A stretch of DNA of 64,000 nucleotides from Streptomyces sp. SID13726 (GTDB lineage: Bacteria > Actinomycetota > Actinomycetes > Streptomycetales > Streptomycetaceae), in the NCBI RefSeq assembly GCF_010548375.1, contig NZ_JAAGLY010000001.1:248001-312000 (forward strand). Reading direction: 5' to 3'. A program made the position numbers and the translations under genes. Of the stretch, positions 17,375-26,203 are shown in pieces (the first letter of the stretch is position 1; each line of letters begins with the position of its first letter). Below the pieces are notes generated by a model. It did not search any database, was not told the DNA's origin, and worked only from the letters and a program-made list of their open reading frames with translations.

Positions 17375-17769
17375 GCGCCGAGCGCATCAACCCGCCCGAA
17401 CTGTCCCCACCCACCGGCTTCTCGCACGCGGTCGTCGCCACCGGGTCCCGGGTGGTCTTCCTGGCGGGCCAGACGGCGCTGGACGCCGACGGCAAGGTGG
17501 TGGGGGAGACCCTCCCCGAGCAGTTCGAGCGTGCGCTCACCAACCTGCTGACCGCCCTGCGCGCCGCCGGGGGCACCCCGGCCGACCTCGCCCGCGTCAC
17601 CGTCTACGCCACCGACATCGCCGCGTATCGCGCCCACGTCCGTGAACTGGGGGGCATCTGGCGGGAGTTGGCGGGCCGGGACTATCCGGCCATGGCGGTC
17701 GTGGAGGTCGTACGGCTGTGGGACGACCAGGCGGCGGTGGAGCTGGACGGGTTCGCCGTACTGCCCTAG
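17371..17769 (+). CDS. RidA/YjgF family protein
   Basis: A 132-residue Rid-family protein (GFSHAVVATGSRVVFLAGQTALDADGKVVGE, then VTVYATDIAAYRAHVREL). RidA proteins hydrolyse reactive enamines or imines to keto acids and ammonia. Coupled by a 4-base GTGA overlap to the acyl-CoA dehydrogenase, it fits removal of the amino group from a reduced 2-aminobenzoyl-CoA intermediate. That is one reason to read this pathway as anthranilate rather than salicylate degradation. The canonical substrate-binding Arg is not obvious (WDDQAAVELDGFAV at the end), so its catalytic type is uncertain. Confidence 0.88.
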   Translation: MSAERINPPELSPPTGFSHAVVATGSRVVFLAGQTALDADGKVVGETLPEQFERALTNLLTALRAAGGTPADLARVTVYATDIAAYRAHVRELGGIWRELAGRDYPAMAVVEVVRLWDDQAAVELDGFAVLP

Positions 17770-17776
17770 CAAGGTG

Positions 17777-17971
17777 TCAGGCGGCGACGGCCAGCCGGCC
17801 GACCGGCACGCGGTGCGGTGCGACGATCCGGCCGTCGGGCAGCAGCTCGCCGGTGTCGTCGAAGACGATCGCGCCGTTGCACAGCAGGTTCCAGCCCTGC
17901 TCGGGGTGGGCGACGACGACGTGCGGGGCGTTGCCGTCTGACGCAGGGCACGAAGACTGGTGAGAACACAT
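17777..17971 (-). CDS. DUF5999 family protein
   Basis: A 64-residue protein starting MCSHQSSCPASDG and containing HPEQGWNLLCNGAIVFDDTG and LLPDGRIVAPHR, a pattern I recognise as DUF5999, a small conserved actinomycete family of unknown function. The N-terminal Cys-x2-His-x3-Cys cluster could bind a metal. Start ATG has GGAGG seven bases upstream. The gene is easily missed because its frame stays open for 960 bp upstream. It is convergent with ridA, seven bases apart. Confidence 0.85.
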   Translation of the reverse strand: MCSHQSSCPASDGNAPHVVVAHPEQGWNLLCNGAIVFDDTGELLPDGRIVAPHRVPVGRLAVAA

Positions 17972-18209
17972 AGCGCACCTCCACATCGGTGGGACCGTCC
18001 CTATGGGGTCCGCATCCGTATGTGTAGACCATGCTCCCGTCGCGAACTCATCGGAACGGGCCGACGGGAAGCGTGACAACACGCGGACAACTCTCGGACG
18101 GTTCCACGACGCTCGGTGCGGACTCGCCACCGAAGGAGTGACGATCACGGCTGTCGGCACGCGTTCCCGGTAGCAGTGGAGGCTCTTGCCCCACTCGACC
18201 GGGAGATAG

Positions 18210-18641
<432 letters not shown>

Positions 18642-18705
18642 TCGATCCCGGATGCGAAGACGGGATGGGCCGGGCGGCGGCGGACGCGCGCACCGGCCCC
18701 TTCCC

Positions 18706-18912
18706 TCACCGCACCAGTCTCAGCTCCGGAGGCCACAGCACCCCGTCGGCCAACAGCAGGGCAGGGCCGAGATGTTGAGGGCACACGATCAGCGGCGAGC
18801 GGCCGTGGCAGCCGATCTCGAAACGGGCGCGGGCACCGCACTCCTCGCCGTCGCGCGGCCCGGAGTGGCGGCTCGCGCAGCGCAGTGCGGGTGTGGTCTC
18901 CGCGGCCGTCAT
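18706..18912 (-). CDS. Small Cys/His-rich hypothetical protein
   Basis: A 68-residue protein with RCASRHSG, EECGAR, IGCHGRS and VCPQHL. The spaced Cys/His pairs suggest a zinc-binding fold, but I do not recognise the family. No strong ribosome binding site precedes the ATG. Coding status is supported by the regular Cys/His pattern and codon usage. The 272-bp gap that follows, up to modC, shows nothing I can name. Confidence 0.5.
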   Translation of the reverse strand: MTAAETTPALRCASRHSGPRDGEECGARARFEIGCHGRSPLIVCPQHLGPALLLADGVLWPPELRLVR

Positions 18913-19184
18913 CGGATGCCCGGCATGTCATCGCAGGGGCGGTCGAGGGGGGCCAGGGGCTGGGCCAGGGGCACGGGCTCCTCCTTCGGTCCGGCGTTCG
19001 CGGGAGGGACCGGCGGCCACCGCCCCGCGCATGGCCTCACGCTAGGAACGGACGGGGCGGACAGCCCGTCCTGAACGCCGTCCGGGTGAGACCGGCAGAC
19101 GGGGGCGGGGGCCGTTCGGGTGGCTGTGCCGAGTTCATGGGTGCAGGTGCGAGGAGCCCGGCCCGTACCGCCCACACCCCCCCC

Positions 19185-20324
19185 TCAGACCGGATACGCG
19201 TGCGTCTGCGCCGCCTTCACCGCCGCCCATACCTCCGCCCCCGGATGGAGGTCCAGCTCGGCCGCCGCCACCGTCGTGAGGTCGGCCGCGAGCGGGAGTT
19301 CGCCCGTGAGGTCGGCCCGGATCTGGTCGCCGTGGGTCTCCAGGCCGGCCACCTGGCAGCGCCAGTGGTTGCGGGCGCTGGACCCGGCCGGGGGTTCGCG
19401 ATGGAGGGTCACGGCGCTGGGCGGGAAGGCCACGAAGACGGGGCCGGTGAGGTTCTCCGTGGTGGTGAGGGCGGGCCCCGAGTCCAGGCGGACCGTGTGG
19501 CCGTCGGCCTCGCCGCGGTAGAGGTTCAGGCCGACCAGCTGGGCGATGTAGTCGGTGCGCGGATGCCGGGCGATGTGGGACGGGGCGCCCTCCTGGACGA
19601 CCGCGCCGTGCTCCACGACCACCAGACGGTCGGCGAGGACCATCGCGTCCAGCGGGTCGTGGGTGACGAGTACGGCCACCGCCTCGAACTCGGCCAGATG
19701 GCGCCGGAGTTGGGACCGGATCTCCAGACGGGTGCGGGCGTCCAGGGCGGCGAGGGGCTCGTCGAGGAGGAGCAGCCGGGGGCTGGTGGCCAACGCACGG
19801 GCCAGCGCCACGCGTTGGGCCTGGCCGCCGGACAACTTGCGTGGCTTGACACCGGCGTGGGCCGCGAGCCCCATCCGGTCGAGCCACTCGGCCGCCCGCG
19901 CCCGTGCCTCCGCCTTGCTCGCGCCCTGGCACCGCGGGCCGAAGGCGACGTTGTCGAGGGCGGTGAGATGCGGGAAGAGCAGATAGTCCTGGAACACCAC
20001 GCCCACGGGCCGGGACTCCGGCGGCGTACGCTCCAACTCGGCGCCGTCCAGCCGTAGATGACCGTCGGTGAGCGGGGTCAGACCGGCGAGGGCGCGCAGC
20101 GCGGTGGTCTTCCCGGCACCGTTCGGGCCGAGCAGCGCGACGACTTCGCCCGGGGCGACGGACAGGGACACGTCGAGGCGGAAGCCCGTACCGCGGTCCA
20201 CGACGAGACGGGCGTCGAGACCGTCCGCGCGGGCGCCGGGGCGGGCCTCGGGGGCACTGTCGTGGATCTCTGTTCCGGTCATCCCGCCCTCATCGCCCTC
20301 ATCGCCCTCATCGCCCTCGGTCAT
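19185..20324 (-). CDS. modC: Molybdate ABC transporter ATP-binding protein
   Basis: A 379-residue ABC ATPase: Walker A GPNGAGKTTAL, Q-loop VVFQDYLLFPHL, signature KLSGGQAQRVALARAL, Walker B LLLLDEPLAALD, H-loop VLVTHD, and a C-terminal TOBE-like domain. It powers molybdate import with ModA and ModB. I place the start at ATG 20324 because it overlaps the modB stop as ATGA. This makes the N-terminus MTEGDEGDEGDEGG, encoded by a 9-bp tandem repeat (GATGAGGGC). ATG 20282 (MTGTEIHD) is the alternative. Confidence 0.9.
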   Translation of the reverse strand: MTEGDEGDEGDEGGMTGTEIHDSAPEARPGARADGLDARLVVDRGTGFRLDVSLSVAPGEVVALLGPNGAGKTTALRALAGLTPLTDGHLRLDGAELERTPPESRPVGVVFQDYLLFPHLTALDNVAFGPRCQGASKAEARARAAEWLDRMGLAAHAGVKPRKLSGGQAQRVALARALATSPRLLLLDEPLAALDARTRLEIRSQLRRHLAEFEAVAVLVTHDPLDAMVLADRLVVVEHGAVVQEGAPSHIARHPRTDYIAQLVGLNLYRGEADGHTVRLDSGPALTTTENLTGPVFVAFPPSAVTLHREPPAGSSARNHWRCQVAGLETHGDQIRADLTGELPLAADLTTVAAAELDLHPGAEVWAAVKAAQTHAYPV

Positions 20325-21190
20325 CCCGCCGTCATCCACCGGTCCCGCAACCCCGCCAGCACCGCCACGGACACCGCCAGCAGCACCAGGCTGAGTGCGA
20401 TCGCCGCCTCCGGGTCGCTCTGGAGGGCCAGATACACGGCCAGCGGCATCGTCTGCGTCCGTCCCGGGAAGTTGCCCGCGAAAGTGATCGTCGCGCCGAA
20501 CTCGCCGAGCGCCCGCGCCCATGCCAGCACCGCCCCCGCGGCGATGCCCGGCGCGATCAGCGGCAGCGTGACCCGGCGGAACGCGGTGAAGCGGGAGGCG
20601 CCCAGGGTCGTCGCCGCCTCCTCGTAGCGCGGGTCGGCGGCCCGCAGGGTGCCCTCCACGCTGATGACGAGGAACGGCATCGCGACGAACGCCTCGGCGA
20701 TCACGACCCCGGTGGTGGTGAAGGGGAGGGTGATCCCGAACCACGAGTCCAGCGACCTGCCGACGACTCCGTTGCGGCCCAGCGCCATGAGCAGCGCGAC
20801 ACCGCCGACGACCGGCGGCAGCACCAGCGGCAGGGTGACCAGGGCGCGGACCAGGCCACGGCCGGGGAACTCCACGCGCGCCAGCAGCCAGGCCAGCGGC
20901 ACCCCGAGGACCAGGCTCACCGCGGTCGCGGCCGTGGCGCAGACCAGGGACAGCTGGAGCGCCTGCCAGACATCGGTGCTGGTCAGCTGCTCGGGCATGC
21001 TCCGCCAGGGCGCTCGTACGAGAAGCGCGATCAGCGGCACGACCAGGAACGCGAGACCCAGCAGCGCGGGCACCAGCAGGGGCAGCGGAACACCGCGACC
21101 GACGCCGGCCGGCCGGACGCGCCGGCGCCGCGGCCCGCCCCGGAGGGTCTCGGTCGCGGCGTCGGACGGGCCCGGCGGAGGAGGGGTCAC
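20321..21190 (-). CDS. modB: Molybdate ABC transporter permease
   Basis: A 289-residue inner-membrane permease with about six hydrophobic helices, the first at VPALLGLAFLVVPLIALLV. The EAA loop EEAATTLGASRFTAFRRVTLPLIAPG contacts ModC. The start is GTG 21190, overlapping the modA stop as GTGA, and the stop overlaps modC as ATGA, so the three proteins are translationally coupled. Confidence 0.92.
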   Translation of the reverse strand: MTPPPPGPSDAATETLRGGPRRRRVRPAGVGRGVPLPLLVPALLGLAFLVVPLIALLVRAPWRSMPEQLTSTDVWQALQLSLVCATAATAVSLVLGVPLAWLLARVEFPGRGLVRALVTLPLVLPPVVGGVALLMALGRNGVVGRSLDSWFGITLPFTTTGVVIAEAFVAMPFLVISVEGTLRAADPRYEEAATTLGASRFTAFRRVTLPLIAPGIAAGAVLAWARALGEFGATITFAGNFPGRTQTMPLAVYLALQSDPEAAIALSLVLLAVSVAVLAGLRDRWMTAG

Positions 21191-22020
21191 GGCTTCAGGA
21201 ACCCGGCCTCGGACAGGACCTTCTGGCCCTCGGCGGACTGCACGAGTGCGATGAACGCCTTGGCGGCGTCGGTGTTCCGCGCGTCCTTGAGCAGGGTGAT
21301 CGGGTAGTCGTTGATGGCGCCGGCCGACTCGGGGAACTCCACGCCCTCCACCTTGTCACCCGCCGCGTGCACATCGGTCTTGTAGACGACGGCCGCGTCG
21401 GCCTCCTTCAGCTCGACCTTCGTCAGCGCGGCCTTGACGTCCTGCTCGTAGGAGACCGGCGTGAGCTTCAGCTTGGCGGCGTCCAGAGCCTTCTGCGCGG
21501 CGGCCCCGCACGGCACCGTCTTGTCGCACAGCACGACCTTCAGGTCCTTGTTCGTGAGGTCCTTCAGCGAGGCGACCTTGTCCGGGTTGCCGGGCAGGGT
21601 GGCGATCTCCAGCTGGTTGCGCACGAAGGTGGCGGGGGCGCCCGAGGCGTCCCCGGCGTCCGTGACGATCTTCATGGTCTTGGGGCTGGCCGAGGCGAAC
21701 ACGTCCGCCGGGGCGCCGCCGGTGATGCTCGCGGCCAGCGAGTCGCTGCCGCCGAAGCTGAAGGTGACCTTCGTGCCCGGGTGGGCCGTCTCGAACTCCT
21801 TGCCCAGCGCCGTGAAGCTCTCCTTCAGGGAGGCGGCCGCGAACACCGTCACCGTGCCGGAGAGCTTGTCCGAGGCGGACGCGGACGCCGAGGAGTCCGA
21901 CTTCGTGGACGAGGAGTCCGAGTCGGAGGACGAGCAGGCGCTCAGGGCCAGCAGCGCGGCGGCGCCTGCCCCGGCCACCTGCAGGGTACGGCGGTTCCGG
22001 CGCGCGGTACGGGTCATCAC
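21187..22020 (-). CDS. modA: Molybdate-binding lipoprotein
   Basis: A 277-residue solute-binding lipoprotein with lipobox ALSAC near residue 28, a Ser/Asp-rich linker (SSSDSDSSSTKSDSSASAS), then the ModA domain TVTVFAAASLKESFTALGKEF, SFGGSDSLAASITGGAPADVFASA and INDYPITLLKDA. It captures molybdate or tungstate outside the membrane for ModB and ModC. The start could be GTG 22020 or ATG 22017, both served by GAGGGAG. The TOBE regulator gene lies 57 bp upstream on the same strand. Confidence 0.93.
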   Translation of the reverse strand: MMTRTARRNRRTLQVAGAGAAALLALSACSSSDSDSSSTKSDSSASASASDKLSGTVTVFAAASLKESFTALGKEFETAHPGTKVTFSFGGSDSLAASITGGAPADVFASASPKTMKIVTDAGDASGAPATFVRNQLEIATLPGNPDKVASLKDLTNKDLKVVLCDKTVPCGAAAQKALDAAKLKLTPVSYEQDVKAALTKVELKEADAAVVYKTDVHAAGDKVEGVEFPESAGAINDYPITLLKDARNTDAAKAFIALVQSAEGQKVLSEAGFLKP

Positions 22021-22077
22021 GGTCCACTCCCTCTTGTCCTCGCGGACATGACATCACTGTCGGCCCCGAAGGGCCCG

Positions 22078-22464
22078 CTACGGTCTCTCGACGACCACGT
22101 TGGTCGACTTGATCACGGCCACCGCCGGAACCCCGGGCTCCAGCTTCAGCTCCTCAGCCGACTCACGGCTGACCATCGCCACCACCCGGAACGGTCCGGC
22201 CTGGATCTCCACCTGCGCCGACACGTCCCCGAGGATCACGTCGGTGACGATGCCCCGGAAGCGGTTGCGGGCCGATGAACCCGTGCTCTCCCGCTCCGTC
22301 CGGTGCATCCGCCGGGCGTAGGCCGCGAGAGCCGGCCCCGGGATGATCCGGCGGCCCAGCTCGTCGCGTCCGGCGGTGAGTTTCCCGCCGTCCACCAGAC
22401 GCCTCACGGTGTCGGCGCTGACGCCGAGCAGTGCGGCCGCGTCCCCGATCCGGTAGGTGTGCAT
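22078..22464 (-). CDS. HTH-TOBE regulator, molybdate-sensing type
   Basis: A 128-residue protein with a MerR/excisionase-like HTH (YRIGDAAALLGVSADTVRRLVDGGKL, residues 4-29) and a C-terminal TOBE (molybdopterin-binding) domain (RNRFRGIVTDVILGDVSAQVEIQAG, then VVAVIKSTNVVV-like end). It probably controls modABC just downstream according to molybdate. ATG 22464 has no ribosome binding site, but TATCAT lies six bases upstream, so a leaderless mRNA is likely. A close paralogue lies at 27378-27770 with the same layout. Confidence 0.85.
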   Translation of the reverse strand: MHTYRIGDAAALLGVSADTVRRLVDGGKLTAGRDELGRRIIPGPALAAYARRMHRTERESTGSSARNRFRGIVTDVILGDVSAQVEIQAGPFRVVAMVSRESAEELKLEPGVPAVAVIKSTNVVVERP

Positions 22465-22470
22465 ACGCTG

Positions 22471-22476
22471 ATGATA
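22471..22476 (-). promoter_or_regulatory. Leaderless-type -10 box for HTH-TOBE gene
   Basis: TATCAT on the minus strand ends six bases before the ATG, which would put transcription start at or next to the start codon. Confidence 0.5.
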
Positions 22477-22602
22477 CTGACGCAGATGCGAGGGAAAAGT
22501 CTCCTGTCGCATCGCATGAGCCGGAATCGTGATCTATCAGGTTGGCATGTGCGTTTGTACGGGACGCCGGTCCGGGTACGGTCATCCGGGAGGTGGTAGC
22601 CC

Positions 22603-23073
22603 GTGAGTCAGTCCCTCACAGCCGCCGGTCCGGTGGCGGAGCTCGCCCTCACCGGTGATCTGACCCGTCCGGCCCGGCTGACCGTGCCCGACCTGCTCGC
22701 CTGGCCGCAGCACGCGGCCGACGTCAGCTTCGAGTGCGCCACCAGCGGCGTCCAGCGCCACCGCTTCACCGGGCCGCTCCTGCACGACGTCCTCTCGGCC
22801 GCGGGCCCCGGCTTCGACCCGGTCCGCCGCAAGGACCGGCTGCGCTTCCTGATCGCGGTCTCCGGCGTGGACGGCCACCACGCCCTGCTCTCCTGGGCGG
22901 AGATCGACCCCGACTTCGGCCGCGCCCCCGTCCTCCTCGCGGTCACCATCGACACCGCCCCGCTCGACCGCGCGGGCCCCCAGCTCGTCCTGCCCCAGGA
23001 CCGCTGCGGCGCGCGGCACATCAGCGGCATCAACTCGATCCGCGTGGACGGCGGTTACCCCGGTTGGACGTGA
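22603..23073 (+). CDS. Small molybdopterin-binding oxidoreductase domain protein
   Basis: A 156-residue protein of the sulfite-oxidase-type molybdopterin-binding domain: LTVPDLLAWPQHAADVSFECATSGVQRHRFTG places the conserved Cys in the position that ligates molybdenum. Then LLSWAEIDPDFG and LVLPQDRCGARHISGINSIRV follow. No twin-arginine signal is seen, so it acts in the cytoplasm or with a partner. It is next to the molybdate transporter and regulator, which fits a molybdenum role. Start GTG follows GGGAGGTGG. The stop overlaps the next start as GTGA. Confidence 0.78.
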   Translation: MSQSLTAAGPVAELALTGDLTRPARLTVPDLLAWPQHAADVSFECATSGVQRHRFTGPLLHDVLSAAGPGFDPVRRKDRLRFLIAVSGVDGHHALLSWAEIDPDFGRAPVLLAVTIDTAPLDRAGPQLVLPQDRCGARHISGINSIRVDGGYPGWT

Positions 23074-24401
23074 CACCGAGCCGTACGTCGAGGGCGGCGA
23101 CCCGATGGCCGCCGACCGGCGTCCTGATCGTCCGGCACACCCCGCACGAGGACGCCGTCGACACGGCCCTGCGGGCGGCCGGACTCCCGCTGCGGACCTG
23201 CCGCACCTGGGCGGGCGACCCGCTCCCGGACTCCCCGGCCGGACTGACGGCCCTGGTCGTACCGGGCGGGCCGCAGCGGTCGTACGACGATCTCCCGCAC
23301 CGCTCCGCCGAGTCGGCGCTGGTGCGGGCCGCGCTGGAGGCCGAGGTGCCCGTGCTCGGGGTGGGGCCGGGCGCCGGGTTGCTCGCGGTGGCCGCAGGTG
23401 GAGTGGCGGGTGCGGGTGCGGGTGCCGGTGCTGGTGCCGGTGCTAGGGCCGGTGCCTTTGCCGGTCGGGGCTGCGGTGGTGAGGTCGGCTGGGAGGACGT
23501 ACGGGCGACCCCGGCCGCCTCCGACGACCCGCTGTTCGCCGGACTCCCCGCCCGTCTGCGGGTGCCGTACCGGCCGGCCGGCGCCGTGGACCTCCCGGCC
23601 GGCGCGACCGTGCTCGCCTCGGGCCCGCTTCGGCCGGTCGGGGCGTTCCGGATCGGTCGCTCGGCGTGGGGACTCGGGTTCGAGCCGGAGCCGGACAAGA
23701 CGGCACTCGACTCCCCGGCGGCCACGGTCACCGCGGCGGACCTCGAGGAACTCGCCCGCTTTCGCGACACGTTGTTCGCGCGCTTCGCCGCCCTCGTGGC
23801 GACCCGCGCCCAGGCGACCACCACCCGCGCCTTCTTCACCTCCCGCGCCGCCACCTGGGAGGAGCGGTTCGCGGTCGACACCCCCCGGTACGCCGAAGCC
23901 GTCTCCCGTATGCAACTGCGGCCGGGGCAGCGGGTGTTGGACGTCGGCTGCGGCAGCGGTCGCGCGATGGACGCCCTGCGGGACGCGGTCGGCGCGAGCG
24001 GTGTCGTGCTCGGAGCGGACCTCACGCCCGCGATGCTCACGGCCGCCGCCCGTCTGGGCCGTACGGGCCTGTTGCTGGCCGACGCCTGCCGACTCCCGTT
24101 GCCCGCGGGTGCGTTGGACGGCGTCTTCAGCGCGGGCCTCGTCGATCACGTCCCCGAGCCCGCCGCCGCCCTGCGGGAGTGGGCCCGGGTGACCTCCCCG
24201 GGCGGAGTCCTGCTGCTCTACCACCCCTCGGGGCGTGCCGAGCGCGCCGCCCGGCACGGCTGCGCACTCGACCCCGCCGACCCGCTGGCCGAGGCGAACC
24301 TGCGCCCCGCCCTGGACACCGCCGGCTGGGACCTGACCCGCTACGAGGACGCGGCCCGGCACTTCCTGGCGCGGGCCGTGCGCCGGAAGGGGGCCGGGTA
24401 A
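23070..24401 (+). CDS. Amidotransferase-like domain fused to SAM methyltransferase
   Basis: A 443-residue two-domain protein. Residues about 15-205 follow a class I glutamine amidotransferase (GVLIVRHTPHEDAVDTAL, ALVVPGGPQRSYDD, PVGAFRIG-SAWGLGFEPEP). The nucleophile elbow, normally G-x-C-x-G, reads GVGPG at 97-101, so the cysteine is missing and the domain cannot be a normal glutaminase. A Gly/Ala tract at 110-130 comes from a GGTGCG-like hexanucleotide repeat. Residues about 255-443 are a class I methyltransferase (VLDVGCGSG at 288-296, then GADLTPAM). Translationally coupled (GTGA) to the Moco-domain gene. Substrates unknown. Confidence 0.75.
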   Translation: MTPSRTSRAATRWPPTGVLIVRHTPHEDAVDTALRAAGLPLRTCRTWAGDPLPDSPAGLTALVVPGGPQRSYDDLPHRSAESALVRAALEAEVPVLGVGPGAGLLAVAAGGVAGAGAGAGAGAGARAGAFAGRGCGGEVGWEDVRATPAASDDPLFAGLPARLRVPYRPAGAVDLPAGATVLASGPLRPVGAFRIGRSAWGLGFEPEPDKTALDSPAATVTAADLEELARFRDTLFARFAALVATRAQATTTRAFFTSRAATWEERFAVDTPRYAEAVSRMQLRPGQRVLDVGCGSGRAMDALRDAVGASGVVLGADLTPAMLTAAARLGRTGLLLADACRLPLPAGALDGVFSAGLVDHVPEPAAALREWARVTSPGGVLLLYHPSGRAERAARHGCALDPADPLAEANLRPALDTAGWDLTRYEDAARHFLARAVRRKGAG

Positions 24402-24424
24402 CCCCGTTGCCGGAGAAGATCCCG

Positions 24425-25132
24425 ATGACTACCTTCGGCCGCATGGCGGATGACGAACCCACGCGCGCGGCCAGGCTGCTGGACGCCCAGGCGAAGGCCG
24501 AGCGGCTCTTCGCGGAGATCGGCGAGCGCGGGCTGGTCGCGCCCGGCGAGGGGGAACGGGCGGTCAGCGACCGCGTCCGGGACCTGGCCGACGAGTTGTT
24601 CGGCACCACCCGGCACTGGCACAAGCGGATCGTGCGCTCCGGGCTGAACACCCTCAAGCCCTACCGCGAGAACCCGCCGGACCGGGTGATCGGCGCGGAC
24701 GACATCGTCTTCGCCGACTTCGGGCCGATCTTCGAGGAGTACGAGGCCGACTTCGGCCGCACCTTCGTGCTCGGCGACGACCCCGTCAAGCACCGCCTGC
24801 GCGACGACCTGCCCAAGATCTTCGCGGCCGGCCGGAGCTTCTTCGAGGCCGACCCGGACATCACCGGCGCCCGGCTCTACGCCGAGGTGGAGCGGCTCGC
24901 GAAGGAAGCGGGCTGGCAACTCGGCGGCTGGCACGCCGGACACCTCGTCGGGGAGTTCCCGCACGAGTGGATCGACGGCGCCGACACGGAGTCGTACATC
25001 GCCCCCGCCAACGACACCCCGATGCGCCGCACCGACAAGGCCGGACGCCGCTGCCACTGGATCCTGGAGATCCATCTGGTCGACGGCGAAAGGGAGTTCG
25101 GCGGCTTCCACGAGGAACTGCTCACCCTCTGA
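24425..25132 (+). CDS. M24 family metallopeptidase-like protein
   Basis: A 235-residue protein with the pita-bread (creatinase/aminopeptidase P) features DDIVFADFGPIFEEYEADFGRTFVLG, GWHAGHLVGEFPHEWI and HWILEIHLVDGEREFGGFHEELLTL. These carry the Asp, His and Glu positions used for metal binding. The length covers only the catalytic domain. Real substrate is unknown; some members are not peptidases. Start ATG 24425 has GGAGAAG nine bases upstream; ATG 24443 is an alternative. It lies 23 bp after the methyltransferase fusion and is probably in the same operon. Confidence 0.75.
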   Translation: MTTFGRMADDEPTRAARLLDAQAKAERLFAEIGERGLVAPGEGERAVSDRVRDLADELFGTTRHWHKRIVRSGLNTLKPYRENPPDRVIGADDIVFADFGPIFEEYEADFGRTFVLGDDPVKHRLRDDLPKIFAAGRSFFEADPDITGARLYAEVERLAKEAGWQLGGWHAGHLVGEFPHEWIDGADTESYIAPANDTPMRRTDKAGRRCHWILEIHLVDGEREFGGFHEELLTL

Positions 25133-25177
25133 CCCGGAGCGGCGAGACCGAGCCACCACCGAGCGACAGGGCGGCCC

Positions 25178-26098
25178 ATGCAACTGCGCCAGCTGGAATA
25201 CCTCGTCGCCCTCGCCCGCGAGCGCCACTTCGTCCGCGCGGCGGCCGCCTGCTACGTCTCCCAGCCCTCCCTCTCCGCGGCGATCCGCCGTCTCGAACAC
25301 GAGCTGAAAGTGCCGATCGTGCGGCGGGGCCGACGGTACGAGGGACTGACCCCGGAGGGCGAGGTGGTCCTCGCCTGGGCGCACCGGATGCTCGCCGAAC
25401 GCGACGCCCTGCGGCAGGAGTTGTCCACCCTGCGCGACGGCCTCACCGGCACGCTCCGCCTCGGGGTCGTGCCCACCGCGATGCCCGTCGCCACCCTCCT
25501 GACGACCCCCTTCTGCGACCGCCACCCCCACGCCCGGGTCAGCATCGAGTCGCTGTCCTCGGCCGACATCACTCACGGCCTCGCCGAGTTCGAGCTGGAC
25601 GCGGCGATGACGTACCTGGAGGACGACGCCCTGCGCCGGCTTCCCCTGTACGAGGAGCGGTACATGCTGCTGACCCCGGCCTGCGGCCCGCTCGGCACGG
25701 TCGCCTCCGCCCGCTGGTCGCAGGCCGCCGCCCTGCCGCTCTGCCTGCTCAACTCCCGTATGCGCAACCGCCGGATCATCGACGAGTGCTTCGCCGCCGA
25801 CGGCGCCGAGGCCGCGCCCGCGATCGAGTCCGACACCGTCGCCGGGCTCTACGCCCATCTGCCCGGCGGGCGTTGGTCCAGCGTGATCTCGCACGCGTGG
25901 CTGCACATGTTCGGCGTACCCGAGGGGATGCGGGTCGTACCCCTGGAAGGGCCCGCGCGCGGACCGCGGGTGGGGCTGGTGACCGGCCCGGACGACCCGC
26001 CCTCCGTGCTGGCCGGCGCCCTGCTGAAGGTGGCGCGGGAGGCGGGCGTACGGGAGGCGCTGGACGAACTGCTGCGGACATACCTCGACGAGCGCTGA
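25178..26098 (+). CDS. LysR family transcriptional regulator
   Basis: A 306-residue LTTR: N-terminal HTH MQLRQLEYLVALARERHFVRAA and ACYVSQPSLSAAIRRLEHEL, then an effector-binding domain (LRLGVVPTAMPVATLL). It precedes the formate dehydrogenase gene on the same strand by 105 bp. That gap begins with ATAGC-N5-GCTAT and contains a T-N11-A LTTR motif, so it probably regulates fdh. In related gene pairs the effector is thought to be formate or a C1 signal, which is inference here. Confidence 0.88.
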   Translation: MQLRQLEYLVALARERHFVRAAAACYVSQPSLSAAIRRLEHELKVPIVRRGRRYEGLTPEGEVVLAWAHRMLAERDALRQELSTLRDGLTGTLRLGVVPTAMPVATLLTTPFCDRHPHARVSIESLSSADITHGLAEFELDAAMTYLEDDALRRLPLYEERYMLLTPACGPLGTVASARWSQAAALPLCLLNSRMRNRRIIDECFAADGAEAAPAIESDTVAGLYAHLPGGRWSSVISHAWLHMFGVPEGMRVVPLEGPARGPRVGLVTGPDDPPSVLAGALLKVAREAGVREALDELLRTYLDER

Positions 26099-26112
26099 TA
26101 GCTCTGGGCTAT
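26098..26112. promoter_or_regulatory. LysR-type operator ATAGC-N5-GCTAT
   Basis: A perfect 5-bp inverted repeat with a 5-base spacer, overlapping the last base of the lysR stop codon. It holds T-N11-A between 26099 and 26111. It is about 90 bp upstream of the formate dehydrogenase start. Confidence 0.6.
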
Positions 26113-26203
26113 ACCGGCATAACAAGGATCGCTTTGACCAGGGCGTTCGGCTCCCGGGATCGTGAACTCCACCTTCCCGCAACGCCAGTTGAGGAGCCGC
26201 GAC

